Positions 17,577 to 27,206 are shown, counted from the first letter of the stretch. The stretch: 64,000 nt of DNA from Streptomyces sp. B93 (GCF_018070565.1 NZ_JAGPXL010000032.1:24210-88209); one strand, 5' to 3'. The notes: generated by a model not told the origin, from the sequence alone. Translations and numbers: made by a program.

Positions 17577-18788
17577 GTGCCGCTCATAAACAAAACCCGC
17601 TCGCACAGTGCCGTGCCGGGTGGTCGCACCCGTACCGACCTCTCCCGCCTCCGTACCGTCCTCACCGTCTTCTTCGCCCTGGACGGCTTCGTCTTCGCCG
17701 GGTGGGTCGTCCGCATCCCCGCGATCAAGCAGCAGACCGGCGCCTCCGCCACCACCCTCGGCCTGGCCCTGCTCTGTGTCTCCGCCGGAGCCGTCGTCAC
17801 GATGATGCTGACCGGCCGCCTGTGCCGCCGCTACGGCAGCCACCAGGTCACGGTCGCCTGCGCCGTACTCCTCTCGCTGAGCGTGGCCCTGCCCCCGCTC
17901 ACCCACTCGGTGACGGCCCTCGGCGCCGTGCTGCTGCTGTTCGGCGCGGCGTACGGCGGGATCAACGTGGCCTTCAACAGTGCCGCCGTCGATCTGGTCG
18001 CCGCGCTGCGACGGCCGATCATGCCCAGCTTCCACGCCGCGTTCAGCCTGGGCGGCATGATCGGCGCGGGCCTCGGCGGGCTGGTCGCCGGGAGCGTGTC
18101 GCCCACCCGCCATCTGCTCGGCCTCACGGTCGTCGGCCTGCTGGTGACGGCCGTCGCCGGACGGGCGCTCCTGCGTCTGGAGCCGCCGCTCCCGCCGGAG
18201 CGCGAGCGGACGGCGCCCGGCACCCCACGCCGTCCGGACCGCCGTACCCGTGCCCTGGTCGTCGTGTTCGGTCTGATCGCCCTCTGCACGGCGTACGGCG
18301 AGGGCGCCCTCGCCGACTGGGGTGCCCTGCACCTGGAGCAGGACCTGCACGCCTCCCCCGGCACGGCGGCCATCGGCTACTCCTGCTTCGCCCTCGCCAT
18401 GACCCTCGGCCGGCTGAGCGGCACGACGCTGCTGGAACGCCTGGGCCGCACCCGCACGGTGGTGGCGGGCGGCGCGACGGCCGCCGCCGGTATGCTGCTC
18501 GGCGCCCTCGCGCCCGCCCTGTGGGCGGCGCTGCTCGGCTTCGCCGTCGCCGGGCTGGGGCTCGCCAACCTGTTCCCCGTGGCGGTGGAACGCGCGGGCG
18601 CCCTGGCCGGTCCCACCGGAGTCGCCACCGCCTCCACCCTCGGCTACGGCGGCATGCTCCTCGGTCCCCCCGCGATCGGCTTCATGGCCGACTGGTTCTC
18701 CCTGCCCGCCGCCCTCACCAGCGTCGCCGTACTCGCGGCGGTCGCCGCCGTCATCGGGCTGGTGACCCGGAACGCGGCGGTCAGGTAG
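17577..18788 (+). CDS. MFS transporter
   Basis: The GTG start at 17577 gives 403 aa with about 12 hydrophobic segments. MFS signatures are GRLCRRYGSHQVTVA between helices 2 and 3 and GRLSGTTLLERLGRTRTVVAG in the second half. It lies 9 bp after the STM4011 gene and may be co-transcribed, so it could export or import a molecule linked to that operon. The promiscuity of the family leaves this open. A weak GC-rich hairpin region follows. Confidence 0.85.
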   Translation: MPLINKTRSHSAVPGGRTRTDLSRLRTVLTVFFALDGFVFAGWVVRIPAIKQQTGASATTLGLALLCVSAGAVVTMMLTGRLCRRYGSHQVTVACAVLLSLSVALPPLTHSVTALGAVLLLFGAAYGGINVAFNSAAVDLVAALRRPIMPSFHAAFSLGGMIGAGLGGLVAGSVSPTRHLLGLTVVGLLVTAVAGRALLRLEPPLPPERERTAPGTPRRPDRRTRALVVVFGLIALCTAYGEGALADWGALHLEQDLHASPGTAAIGYSCFALAMTLGRLSGTTLLERLGRTRTVVAGGATAAAGMLLGALAPALWAALLGFAVAGLGLANLFPVAVERAGALAGPTGVATASTLGYGGMLLGPPAIGFMADWFSLPAALTSVAVLAAVAAVIGLVTRNAAVR

Positions 18789-18853
18789 CCGGCACGCCCC
18801 CTCGGGACGGCGCTACGGCGCGGCTCGGCCCCCCGGGTACCGCCGTACCGTCG

Positions 18854-19738
18854 CTAGGGCAGCGGCGTGCCGCCCGTCACGTTGGCGATCTCCGCGGTGA
18901 CGTAACTCGCCTCCTGGGACGCCAGATAGACATACGCGGGGGCGAGTTCGGCGGGCTGGGCGGGGCGGCCCAGCGGGCTCTGCTTGCCGAACTCGACCGT
19001 GTCGGGCAGCGTCGCGGGAATCAGCGGTGTCCACACCGGGCCCGGCGCGACGGCGTTGACGCGGATGCCCCGGGGCGCCAGCATCTGGGCGAGCCCCTGG
19101 GTGAAGGTGACGATGGCGCCCTTGGTGGTGGCGTAGTCCAGCAGGTGCGGGCTGGGCTTGTAGGCCTGCACCGACGTGGTGTTGATGATGCTCCCGCCCT
19201 CGGGGATGTGCGGCAGGGCGAACTTGCTCAGCCAGAACATGCCGTACAGGTTGGTCCGCATCACCCGGTCGAACTGCTCGGTAGGGATGGCCTCGATGCC
19301 GTCCGGCTGCGACATCTGGTACGCCGCGTTGTTGACCAGGACGTCGATGCGGCCGAACTCGGCGACGGCCCGTTCGATCAGCGCCCGGCAGTTGGCCTCC
19401 TCGCGGATGTCGCAGGAGACGGCGACCGCCTTGCGGCCCGCCTCCTCCACCAGCCGGGTCGTCTCTCGGGCCTCGTCCTCCTCCTCCCGCAGATGGGTGA
19501 GGAGCACGTCGGCGCCCTCGCGGGCGTAGGCCAGGGCGACCGCGCGGCCGATGCCGGAGTCGCCGCCGGTGATCACCGCCTTGCGGTCGGTGAGCCGGCC
19601 GCTGCCCCGGTAGCTCTCCTCACCGTGGTCTGGGGGCGGGTCCATGGGGCCCGTCCAGCCGGGGTGCGGCTGGTCCTGGGCGGGCAGGTCCGGCTGGGGA
19701 TGCCGTGTCGCCGGGTTCTGGCGGGGGTCGTCGGTCAC
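18854..19738 (-). CDS. SDR-family oxidoreductase
   Basis: The GTG start at 19738 is chosen for its strong GAGGAGG site and gives 294 aa. The cofactor motif is ITGGDSGIGRAVA, NNAA follows in VLVNNAAYQ, and the catalytic Tyr-Lys pair is DYATTKGA. The proline-rich N-terminal extension of about 50 residues (QPDLPAQDQPHPGWTGPMDP) is typical of the YghA/glucose-dehydrogenase-like SDRs linked with general stress. The substrate cannot be deduced. Confidence 0.88.
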   Translation of the reverse strand: MTDDPRQNPATRHPQPDLPAQDQPHPGWTGPMDPPPDHGEESYRGSGRLTDRKAVITGGDSGIGRAVALAYAREGADVLLTHLREEEDEARETTRLVEEAGRKAVAVSCDIREEANCRALIERAVAEFGRIDVLVNNAAYQMSQPDGIEAIPTEQFDRVMRTNLYGMFWLSKFALPHIPEGGSIINTTSVQAYKPSPHLLDYATTKGAIVTFTQGLAQMLAPRGIRVNAVAPGPVWTPLIPATLPDTVEFGKQSPLGRPAQPAELAPAYVYLASQEASYVTAEIANVTGGTPLP

Positions 19739-19897
19739 ATCGGCCTCCTCGGTACCGAAGAACACAGGGGTGGACGCCGTCGCGAGTTCCCGTCCCGTCC
19801 GATTCGAAAAGCCCCCGAAGGCCTCCGACCAGGCCGGGGACCGTTCCTCACCGTCGGCCCTCCCGGACGGCCCTCTCCATCCGGCACACTCCTGCCC

Positions 19898-20641
19898 ATG
19901 GAAACTGCCGAGTACATCGATGTCCTGGCCCGGGAGGGCCGGTCGCTGGCCGCTGCCGCCGCCGAGGCGGGCCCGGACGCCAAGGTGCCGACCTGTCCGG
20001 GCTGGCAGCTGCGGGACCTGCTGCGGCACACCGGCATGGTGCACCGGTGGGCGACCGCGTTCGTCGCCGAGGGGCACACCTCGTACCGGCCCGACGGGGG
20101 CCTGCCGGATCTCGACGGGGCGGCGCTGCTGGACTGGTTCGAGGAGGGGCACGGGCGGCTGGTGGACACCCTCTCCGCGGCCCCGCCCGACGTGGCGTGC
20201 TGGTACTTCCTGCCCGCCCCGTCACCACTGGCGTTCTGGGCGCGGCGGCAGGCGCACGAGACGACCGTGCACCGCTTCGACGCGGAGTCGGCCCGTGCGG
20301 TGGCGCCGAGCGCGATCAGTCCGGAGTTCGCCGTCGACGGCATCGACGAGCTGCTGCGCGGCTTCCACGCCCGCGGCAAGAGCAAGGTCCGCAGCGCCGA
20401 GCCCCGGGTGCTGCGGATACGGGCCACGGACACGGAGCAGGGCGCCGTGTGGACCGTACGGCTGTCCGCGGAACCGGCGGTGACGGAGGCCGGGGACGTC
20501 GGTGACGCTGACTGCGAGATCGCCGGTCCGGCGGCGGATCTCTATCTGGCGCTGTGGAACCGGCTGCCCTTCCCCGGGGTGACCGGGGACGGCGCGCTCC
20601 CCGACCTGTGGCGCGCGACCTCCGCCGTCACCTGGGGCTGA
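19898..20641 (+). CDS. Maleylpyruvate isomerase family mycothiol-dependent enzyme
   Basis: The 247-aa protein begins METAEYIDVLAREGRSLAAA. The DinB-like four-helix fold shows through CPGWQLRDLLRHTGMVHRWA, where the His binds metal, and RRQAHETTVHRFDAE, which supplies the other His ligands. A C-terminal SCP2-like part (GPAADLYLALWNRLP) completes the family architecture. Such proteins use or resemble mycothiol-dependent isomerases/transferases of actinobacteria. It is divergent from the SDR gene and convergent with a MarR gene. Confidence 0.82.
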   Translation: METAEYIDVLAREGRSLAAAAAEAGPDAKVPTCPGWQLRDLLRHTGMVHRWATAFVAEGHTSYRPDGGLPDLDGAALLDWFEEGHGRLVDTLSAAPPDVACWYFLPAPSPLAFWARRQAHETTVHRFDAESARAVAPSAISPEFAVDGIDELLRGFHARGKSKVRSAEPRVLRIRATDTEQGAVWTVRLSAEPAVTEAGDVGDADCEIAGPAADLYLALWNRLPFPGVTGDGALPDLWRATSAVTWG

Positions 20642-20653
20642 GCCCCGAGGGGT

Positions 20654-21046
20654 TCAGTTCGCCAGCATCCGCGTGAGCACCGCGCGCTGCACCGGCAGCA
20701 CCTGGCCGTGCAGCGCGCGCCCGCGCGCGGTGAGGCCCACGCGCACGCCCCGGCGGTCCTCGGGGCACATGCCGCGTTCGACGAGTCCGTCCTTCTCCAG
20801 CCGGGCGATCAGCCGGGACAGGGCGCTCTGGCTGAGATGGACGCGCTCGGCGATCTCCTGGACGCGGAAGCTGCGGACGCAGGCCGCCGTGGCGTTCTCC
20901 GCGAGTACGTCCAGGACCTCGAAGTCGCTGGCGCAGAGGCCGTGTTCGTGCAGGGCCCGGTCGAGTTCGCACTGGGTGCGCGAGTGCAGCGCCAGGATGT
21001 CCCGCCACTGCTCCACGAGCGCCTGTTCGGCCTTCTTCGCCGCCAT
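20654..21046 (-). CDS. MarR-family transcriptional regulator
   Basis: The 130-aa protein carries the winged helix: FRVQEIAERVHLSQSALSRLIARLEKDGLVERG, here given as landmarks IAERVHLSQSALSRL and the wing CPEDRRGVRVGLTARG. It is divergent from the drug-exporter gene at 21133, with a 27-bp palindrome between the starts. The simplest reading is that it represses both genes and is released by a small ligand. Confidence 0.88.
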   Translation of the reverse strand: MAAKKAEQALVEQWRDILALHSRTQCELDRALHEHGLCASDFEVLDVLAENATAACVRSFRVQEIAERVHLSQSALSRLIARLEKDGLVERGMCPEDRRGVRVGLTARGRALHGQVLPVQRAVLTRMLAN

Positions 21047-21090
21047 GCCCGCACCGTAGCAGAGAAACGGCTTTGTTGCATCGTAATTAA

Positions 21091-21117
21091 ATGCGCTTGC
21101 ATTCGATGCATGCGCAT
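21091..21117. promoter_or_regulatory. 27-bp palindromic MarR operator
   Basis: Arms ATGCGCTTGCAT and ATGCATGCGCAT face each other across TCG with a single mismatched pair. The site lies in the 86-bp gap between the divergent MarR and exporter genes, where bound repressor would cover the promoters. Confidence 0.75.
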
Positions 21118-21132
21118 GTAGCGTCTGGGGGC

Positions 21133-22614
21133 ATGACCTCTCCGCACACCACCGCGGCGTCCGAGGGACGCTGGACCCCCCGTCTGTGGGGCACCCTGCT
21201 GGTGCTCTGCGCCGCGATGTTCCTGGACGCCCTCGACGTGTCGATGGTCGGCGTCGCCCTGCCGTCCATCGGCTCGGACCTCGGGCTGTCCACGTCGACG
21301 CTGCAATGGATCGTCAGCGGCTACATCCTCGGCTACGGCGGCCTGCTGCTCCTCGGCGGCCGGACCGCCGACCTGCTCGGCCGCCGCCAGGTCTTCCTGG
21401 TCGCCCTCGGCGTCTTCGCGCTCGCCTCCCTGCTCGGCGGCCTCGTCGACTCGGGCCCGCTGCTGATCGCCAGCCGCTTCATCAAGGGCCTCAGCGCGGC
21501 CTTCACCGCGCCCGCGGGCCTGTCGATCATCACCACCACGTTCCCGCAGGGCACCCTGCGCAACCGCGCCCTGTCCATCTACACCACCTGCGCGGCCACC
21601 GGCTTCTCCATGGGCCTGGTCCTCTCCGGCCTGCTCACCGAGGCCAGCTGGCGCCTGACCATGCTGCTGCCCGCGCCGATCGCGCTGATCGCCCTGGTCG
21701 CGGGCCTGAAGCTGCTGCCGCGCAGTACCCGCGAGAAGGACCACAACGGCTACGACGTCCCGGGCGCCGTCCTCGGCACCGCCTCGATGCTGCTGCTGGT
21801 CTTCACCGTCGTCCAGGCCCCCGAGGCCGGCTGGGCATCCGCCCGGACACTGCTGTCCTTCCTGGCCGTCGCCGTGCTGCTGACCGTCTTCGTGGCCGTC
21901 GAACGGCGTTCGCCCGGCCCGCTGATCCGGCTCGGCGTGCTGCGCTCCGGCAACCAGATCCGCGCCCAGCTCGGCGCGATGGCGTTCTTCGGGTCGTACG
22001 TCGGCTTCCAGTTCCTGGTCACGCTGTACATGCAGTCCCTGCTGGGCTGGTCCGCGCTGCACACGGCGCTCGCCTTCCTGCCCGCCGGTGTGCTGGTCGC
22101 GCTGTCGGCCACCAAGATGGGCGCGATCGTCGACCGGTTCGGCACCCCGCGGCTGCTCACCGTGGGCTTCGCCCTGATGGTCGTCGGCTACGCGCTCTTC
22201 CTCGGCGTCGACCTCGACCCGGTGTACGCGGTCGCGATCCTGCCGAGCATGCTGCTGATCGGCGCGGCCTGCGCGCTGGTCTTCCCCTCGCTCAACATCC
22301 AGGCCACCAACGGCGTCGACGACCACGAGCAGGGCATGGTCTCCGGGCTGCTCAACACCTCCGTGCAGGTCGGCGGCGCGCTCTTCCTCGCCGTCGTGAC
22401 GGCGGTGGTGACGGCGAACGCCCCCGAGAACGCCACCCCGCAGGGCGTCCTCGACAGCTACCGGCCCGGCCTGGTCGTCATCACGGGCATCGCCGTCGCC
22501 GGGCTCCTGATCACCCTGACGGGGTTGCGCCGCAGCCGCGAGCAGCGGTCCGTCGTCGTCGCCCAGTCCACCGTGAAGGAGGCGGAAGCGGAGCGGGTAC
22601 CGGTCCGCGACTAG
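21133..22614 (+). CDS. MFS drug exporter, EmrB/QacA type (DHA2)
   Basis: ATG 21133 gives 493 aa with 14 predicted membrane segments. DHA2 landmarks are FLDALDVSMVGVALPSI in helix 1, LQWIVSGYILGYGGLLLLGG and GRTADLLGRRQVFL. An earlier in-frame ATG at 21091 falls inside the operator and is unlikely. It is divergent from a MarR regulator, the usual arrangement for inducible multidrug or antibiotic export. A strong terminator follows at 22632. Confidence 0.9.
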   Translation: MTSPHTTAASEGRWTPRLWGTLLVLCAAMFLDALDVSMVGVALPSIGSDLGLSTSTLQWIVSGYILGYGGLLLLGGRTADLLGRRQVFLVALGVFALASLLGGLVDSGPLLIASRFIKGLSAAFTAPAGLSIITTTFPQGTLRNRALSIYTTCAATGFSMGLVLSGLLTEASWRLTMLLPAPIALIALVAGLKLLPRSTREKDHNGYDVPGAVLGTASMLLLVFTVVQAPEAGWASARTLLSFLAVAVLLTVFVAVERRSPGPLIRLGVLRSGNQIRAQLGAMAFFGSYVGFQFLVTLYMQSLLGWSALHTALAFLPAGVLVALSATKMGAIVDRFGTPRLLTVGFALMVVGYALFLGVDLDPVYAVAILPSMLLIGAACALVFPSLNIQATNGVDDHEQGMVSGLLNTSVQVGGALFLAVVTAVVTANAPENATPQGVLDSYRPGLVVITGIAVAGLLITLTGLRRSREQRSVVVAQSTVKEAEAERVPVRD

Positions 22615-22631
22615 GGGGACCGCCTCCGTCT

Positions 22632-22668
22632 GTGTGCCCGGCGGGGCCGCTTGTCCCGCCGGGCACAC
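22632..22668 (+). terminator. Hairpin terminator after the MFS exporter
   Basis: Perfect 14-bp arms GTGTGCCCGGCGGG and CCCGCCGGGCACAC enclose a 9-base loop, 18 bp after the exporter stop. Confidence 0.75.
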
Positions 22669-22686
22669 GCCTGTTTGACTTCCGGT

Positions 22687-22974
22687 ATGACGGATCACGG
22701 GGGACGGCGGACGCAGGCGGACCGGGACGCGCTCACGGTCGAGATCGGGTACGCGCTGTGCAGCGCGGCGTTCGCCGCGGCGGTGGTCTTCGGGGCGGTC
22801 GCCGGTCCCGCGCTGCTGTTCACGCTGCCGGGGCTCTTTGAGACCGTGCTGGTGCGGACCGGGGTGGTGCTCGTGCCGGTCCTGTTCACCGCCCGGGTCG
22901 TCGCCGTCCTCGTCCGCTTCCAGCGGGCCGCGGCTCAGCCCAGCCAGCCCGGCCGCACCAGCCCCGACTCATAG
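22687..22974 (+). CDS. DUF6332-like small membrane protein
   Basis: ATG 22687 gives 95 aa with two hydrophobic helices (YALCSAAFAAAVVFGAVAGPA and TGVVLVPVLFTARVVAVLV). The start MTDHGGRRTQADRDALTVEIGYAL fits the DUF6332 family of streptomycetes, which has no known function. The last 40 bp overlap the 3' end of the response-regulator gene on the other strand. Confidence 0.7.
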   Translation: MTDHGGRRTQADRDALTVEIGYALCSAAFAAAVVFGAVAGPALLFTLPGLFETVLVRTGVVLVPVLFTARVVAVLVRFQRAAAQPSQPGRTSPDS

Positions 22975-23600
22975 GCCAGCACGACCAGTTGGGCCCGGTC
23001 GCGGGCGCCCAGCTTCACCATGGTGCGGCTCACATGGGTCTTGGCGGTGAGCGGACTGACGACCAGTCTGCGGGCGATCTCCTCGTTGGACAGGCCGATG
23101 CCGACCAGCGCCATCACCTCCCGCTCCCGCTCGGTGAGCCCGGCGAGCGCGCCCGCCGCCGCGGGCTCCTTGGAACGGGCCGCGAACTCGGCGATGAGAC
23201 GCCGGGTCACCCCCGGCGAGAGCAGGGCGTCCCCCGCGACCACCGCCCGCACCGCGCGCAGCAGTTCCTCCGGCTCGGTGTCCTTCACCAGGAAGCCGGA
23301 CGCGCCCGCGCGGATCGCCTCGAAGACGTACTCGTCGAGTTCGAAGGTCGTCAGCATGACCACCCTGACGTCCGTCAGGTCCGCGTCGCCGGTGATGTGG
23401 CGGGTCGCGGCGAGACCGTCCAGCGCGGGCATGCGGATGTCCATGAGGACGACGTCCGGCCGCAGTTCGCGGACCGCGCGCAGCGCCTCCTCGCCGTCGG
23501 CGGCCTCCCCGGCGACCTCGATGTCGGGCTGCGCGTCCAGCAGGGCGCGGAAGCCGGCCCGGACCAGTGACTGGTCGTCGGCGAGCAGTACGCGGATCAC
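22935..23600 (-). CDS. NarL/LuxR-type response regulator
   Basis: GTG 23600, overlapping the kinase stop as GTGA, gives 221 aa. The receiver has the acidic pair in LLADDQ, the phosphorylated Asp54 in VVLMDIRMP and Lys in GFLVKDTEP. The LuxR helix-turn-helix is LTEREREVMALVGIGLSNEEI followed by TAKTHVSRTMVKLGARDR (landmarks). It is the output partner of the adjacent kinase; the next gene upstream is an MMPL exporter, a possible target. Confidence 0.92.
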   Translation of the reverse strand: MIRVLLADDQSLVRAGFRALLDAQPDIEVAGEAADGEEALRAVRELRPDVVLMDIRMPALDGLAATRHITGDADLTDVRVVMLTTFELDEYVFEAIRAGASGFLVKDTEPEELLRAVRAVVAGDALLSPGVTRRLIAEFAARSKEPAAAGALAGLTEREREVMALVGIGLSNEEIARRLVVSPLTAKTHVSRTMVKLGARDRAQLVVLAYESGLVRPGWLG

Positions 23601-24865
23601 CGGTCCTCCTCCTCGGCTGCGGTGCCGGTCAACGGCAGTACGGCGAGCACCCGGAAGCCGCCGTCGGGGCGCGGGCCCGCCTCGATGGTGCCACCCAGCG
23701 CCGCCGCCCGCTCCCGCATCCCGGCCAGTCCGTTGCCGCTGCCGCCCGCCTCGGCGCCGGTCGCGGGCCCGTCGTCGTCGACGCACAGCCGCAGCGCGCC
23801 GCCCGCCGGGCCGCCCACGGGATCGAGCCGCACGCGCGCGTGCCGCGAACCGGAGTGCCGTACGACATTGGTGAGCGCCTCCTGCACGATGCGGAAGGCG
23901 GCGAGACCGGCGCCGGGCGGCAGCCGTGGGGCCTCGCCCGTCACCTCGACGGTGAGGCCCGCGCCCGCCGCCTGCGTCACCAGCTCCGGCAGCCGGTCAA
24001 GGCCGGGCGCGGGGGCGCGCGGCGCCTCTCCCGGCGTGCGCAGGTTGTCGAGCACCTGGCGGACCTCGCCGAGCGCCTCCTTGCTGGCCGCCTTGATGGT
24101 GGTGAGCGCCGTACGCGCCTGCTCCGGGTCGGAGTCCAGCAGGGCGAGGCCGACGCCCGCCTGCACATTGATCACGGAGATGCTGTGCGCCAGTACGTCG
24201 TGGAGTTCGCGGGCGATGCGCAGCCGCTCCGCGTCCGCGCGCCGCCGGGCCGCCTGCGCCCGCTCGGCCCGGTCCCGGGCCCACTGCTCACGCCGGGCAC
24301 GGGCCAGCTCCGAGACGGCCATGATCGCCGCCACCCAGGCGGCGACCACCAGCTCCTGCCCCCAGGGGATCCCCGAGTCCCCGGTGGGCGGCAGCCACCG
24401 GTACAGCCAGTGCGCCACCAGGACATGCGCGGCCCACAGCATCCCCACCGCCGTCCAGGCGGCCCGGCGGTGCCCGGCGACGACGGCGCTGAAACAGGCG
24501 ACGGCGACGGCCAGGAAGACCGGCCCGTACGGATACCCGGCGCCCAGGTAGGTCGCGGCGGCCGCCGCCGTGCCGAACAGGACGGCCACGGGGTACCGCT
24601 TCCGCCACAGCAAGAGCCCCGCGGCCACCACCAGCAGGACCCGCGCGAACGGGTCGAGGGCCGCCCGCTCGCCCTCCTGACCGTGCGCGGCGAAGGTAGA
24701 GCCGACCAGCACGAAGCCGGTCAGCAGCACGGTGGACCGCCAGGGCCAGGGGGCGCCGCCCCGGTCCCCGTCGTCGTCCCACCGGGAGGCCCACGGCGGC
24801 CCGTGCCGCCACCAGGCCGGTCCCCGCCGGAACCGCCCGGTCCCCCGTACGCGCTGCTCGTCCAT
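23597..24865 (-). CDS. Sensor histidine kinase, HisKA_3 type
   Basis: ATG 24865 gives 422 aa; a GTG three codons upstream is an alternative. About four to five membrane helices occupy residues 35-185. The phosphoacceptor motif is ARELHDVLAHSISVI, followed by the ATPase segments IVQEALTNVVRHSG (N box) and GNGLAGMRERAAALGG (G box). It overlaps its regulator by 4 bp. The ligand is unknown, but the large membrane part suggests sensing in or at the membrane. Confidence 0.9.
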   Translation of the reverse strand: MDEQRVRGTGRFRRGPAWWRHGPPWASRWDDDGDRGGAPWPWRSTVLLTGFVLVGSTFAAHGQEGERAALDPFARVLLVVAAGLLLWRKRYPVAVLFGTAAAAATYLGAGYPYGPVFLAVAVACFSAVVAGHRRAAWTAVGMLWAAHVLVAHWLYRWLPPTGDSGIPWGQELVVAAWVAAIMAVSELARARREQWARDRAERAQAARRRADAERLRIARELHDVLAHSISVINVQAGVGLALLDSDPEQARTALTTIKAASKEALGEVRQVLDNLRTPGEAPRAPAPGLDRLPELVTQAAGAGLTVEVTGEAPRLPPGAGLAAFRIVQEALTNVVRHSGSRHARVRLDPVGGPAGGALRLCVDDDGPATGAEAGGSGNGLAGMRERAAALGGTIEAGPRPDGGFRVLAVLPLTGTAAEEEDR

Positions 24866-24918
24866 GACCGCCACGCTAGACGCCGCGCGTCCACGCCGGC
24901 GTCACCCGCGCGTGGTGA

Positions 24919-27075
24919 TCACACGTACTCCCGGGGAAGTACGTCGGCCACCGGTTCCTCCCGCATCCGCAGGCGCCGCAGCGGGCGCGGCGCCCACCAG
25001 TTCGCCCGTCCCGCCAGCCGCATCGTCACCGGCAGCAGCACCACCCGGATCAAGGTGGCGTCCACGACGATCGTCAGGGCCGTGCCGACGCCGAGTTCCT
25101 TCAGGAAGACGACGCCTCCGGTGGCGTACGACAGGAAGGACAGGGCGAGGATCCCGGCCGCGGCGGTGACCAGCGGGGCGCTGCGCCGGATGCCCTCGCC
25201 GACGGCTCGCACGGTGTCGCCGGTGCGCTCGTGCTCCTCCTTGATCCGCGCCAGCAGGAACACCTCGTAGTCCATCGACAGTCCGTACGCCACGCAGAAC
25301 ATCAGCACCGGAATGCTCGGTTCGATCGACCCCGTCGGGGTGAAGCCGAGCGGTCCGGACAGGTTGCCGTCCTGGAAGACCCACACCAGACAGCCGAACA
25401 TCACCGAAAGGCTGAGCAGGTTCAGCACGGTCGCCTTCAGGGGCAGCAGCACGCTCCCGGTCATCAGGAAGAGGATCACGTACGTCGCCACCAGCACCAG
25501 CGTGACGGCGAGCGGCAGCCGGTCGAGGAGCGTGGCGCGGAAGTCGGTCGTCTCGGCCGGGTAGCCGCCGACCAGGGCGGGCGCCGGGGCCGGGGTGTCA
25601 CGGACGCGTTCGACGAAGGCGGGCACGTCGCCGTACATGGCCCCCTGCGTGGGTACGACAGCCAGCCGCACGCGTCCGTCGGGCGCGGTCAGCCGGTCCT
25701 GGCCGGGGGCGCCGGTGCGGCGTCCGTCGTGGTAGCGGCCGTCGGGCGCGTCGACCTGGTGCACGCCGGGGAGACGGGAGAGCGCGGCGGCGTACGCCCG
25801 CGTGTCGGCCTCTTGTGTGACGACCACCTGGACGGTGTCGGTGGGCTCGGCGGCGAACTCGCGGTGCACGATCTCGGAGGTGGTGCGCGAGGAGGTGCCC
25901 GCGGGCAGCGTCCGCTCGTCCGGGAGGCCGAAGCGCAGGCCGAGCAGCGGGGACGCGGCGACGAGGAGCACGGTGAGCACCCCGGCGCCCGCGAGCAGCG
26001 GCCGGCGCATGGCGCGCAGCGCGGCGCGGTGCCAGAACCCGGAGCCGGAGGCGGAACCGACGGCGCGCTCCACGCGGTGCCCCCAGCGAGCGAGCGCGGC
26101 GGGCAGGAAGACCACCGCCCCCGTGACGGCGGCGACCACCACGAACACCCCGGCGTACGCGAAGGAACTGAGGAAGAAGAACGGGAACACCAGCAGGGCA
26201 CACAGCGACACCGCCACCGTGACCCCGCTGAAGACGACCGTCCGCCCGGCCACCCGGGTCGCCCGGACCACCGCCTCCGGTTGCGCCCGCCCGGCGGCCC
26301 GCTCCTCGCGGTACCGGTTGATCACGAAGAGGCCGTAGTCGACGCCCAGGCCGAGTCCGAGGACCAGCGCCAGGTTCGCGGCGAACGTCGACACCTCCGT
26401 GAACTGCGCGACCGCCCGCAGCCCCGCCATCGTCCCGAGCACCGCGAACAGCCCCACCGCCACCGTCAGCAAGGCGGCCACCGTGCGCCGGTAGACCAGG
26501 ACCAGCAGGAGCAGCACCGCCGGAAGCGCGAACGCCTCGGCGCGCAGGAAGTCGGCCCGGGCCTGCTCACCGACCTGCCGGGAGATCTCCTCCTGACCGC
26601 CCACCCGGACCTCCAGTTCGGCGGTGGTGCGGCTCAACTGGGGCGAGAGCACGGCGAGTTCCTCGCGGGTCTCGGTGGCGTCCCCTTCGAGACGGGCAAG
26701 GATCAGGGCCCTGCGCCCGTCCTCCCCACGCAGCGCCGGACTGCTGGCGTCCCAGTACGAGGTCACGTCGGTCACCAGCGACAACCGCTCCACCTCGGCG
26801 GTGAGTTCACGGGCCGCCCGCACGGTCGCGCGGCTGTCCACATCACCGTCGCGAGCGGTGACCAGCAACGCGAGATTCGGATTGCCCGTACCGAAGTCGT
26901 CCCGCAGCACCTCACCCGCCCGGACCGACTCGGTACCGGGCGAGTCCCAGCGCGAGAGATCAAGATCGCCCTGCGCCCCCGCGCCATAGGCGCCGAGCCC
27001 CAGAAACACGAGCAGAACACCGATCAGTACGGCACGACTGCGCCGCACGGCCAGTCGACCGAGCCAGGTGAGCAT
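24919..27075 (-). CDS. MMPL-family RND transporter
   Basis: ATG 27075 with GGAAGG upstream gives 718 aa. The RND pattern is clear: helix 1 followed by a large outer loop, then a block of six helices with LGLGLGVDYGLFVINRYREE, a second outer loop, and a second block with YGLSMDYEVFLLARIKEEHE. Both conserved Asp-Tyr pairs of MMPL proteins are present. Members export lipids or hydrophobic compounds in actinobacteria. It is immediately upstream of the two-component genes on the same strand and may be controlled by them. Confidence 0.9.
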   Translation of the reverse strand: MLTWLGRLAVRRSRAVLIGVLLVFLGLGAYGAGAQGDLDLSRWDSPGTESVRAGEVLRDDFGTGNPNLALLVTARDGDVDSRATVRAARELTAEVERLSLVTDVTSYWDASSPALRGEDGRRALILARLEGDATETREELAVLSPQLSRTTAELEVRVGGQEEISRQVGEQARADFLRAEAFALPAVLLLLVLVYRRTVAALLTVAVGLFAVLGTMAGLRAVAQFTEVSTFAANLALVLGLGLGVDYGLFVINRYREERAAGRAQPEAVVRATRVAGRTVVFSGVTVAVSLCALLVFPFFFLSSFAYAGVFVVVAAVTGAVVFLPAALARWGHRVERAVGSASGSGFWHRAALRAMRRPLLAGAGVLTVLLVAASPLLGLRFGLPDERTLPAGTSSRTTSEIVHREFAAEPTDTVQVVVTQEADTRAYAAALSRLPGVHQVDAPDGRYHDGRRTGAPGQDRLTAPDGRVRLAVVPTQGAMYGDVPAFVERVRDTPAPAPALVGGYPAETTDFRATLLDRLPLAVTLVLVATYVILFLMTGSVLLPLKATVLNLLSLSVMFGCLVWVFQDGNLSGPLGFTPTGSIEPSIPVLMFCVAYGLSMDYEVFLLARIKEEHERTGDTVRAVGEGIRRSAPLVTAAAGILALSFLSYATGGVVFLKELGVGTALTIVVDATLIRVVLLPVTMRLAGRANWWAPRPLRRLRMREEPVADVLPREYV

Positions 27076-27206
27076 GAAAAGTGGCCTTCCGCCGGAAACG
27101 CTGTACACCGCCCACGGTCACCGGGCCCGCTGGAAGACCCACTGGAAGACCCACTGGAACGCGAGCCCGCCGTTTCCCACGGTCTCCACGCTTCTCGGCC
27201 GGCAGG

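Noticed and set aside
16721..20641. A 1306-codon open frame on the plus strand
   Set aside because: It runs out of frame through the STM4011, MFS and antisense SDR genes and only matches a real protein at its end (the mycothiol-type isomerase). It is a GC-bias artefact.
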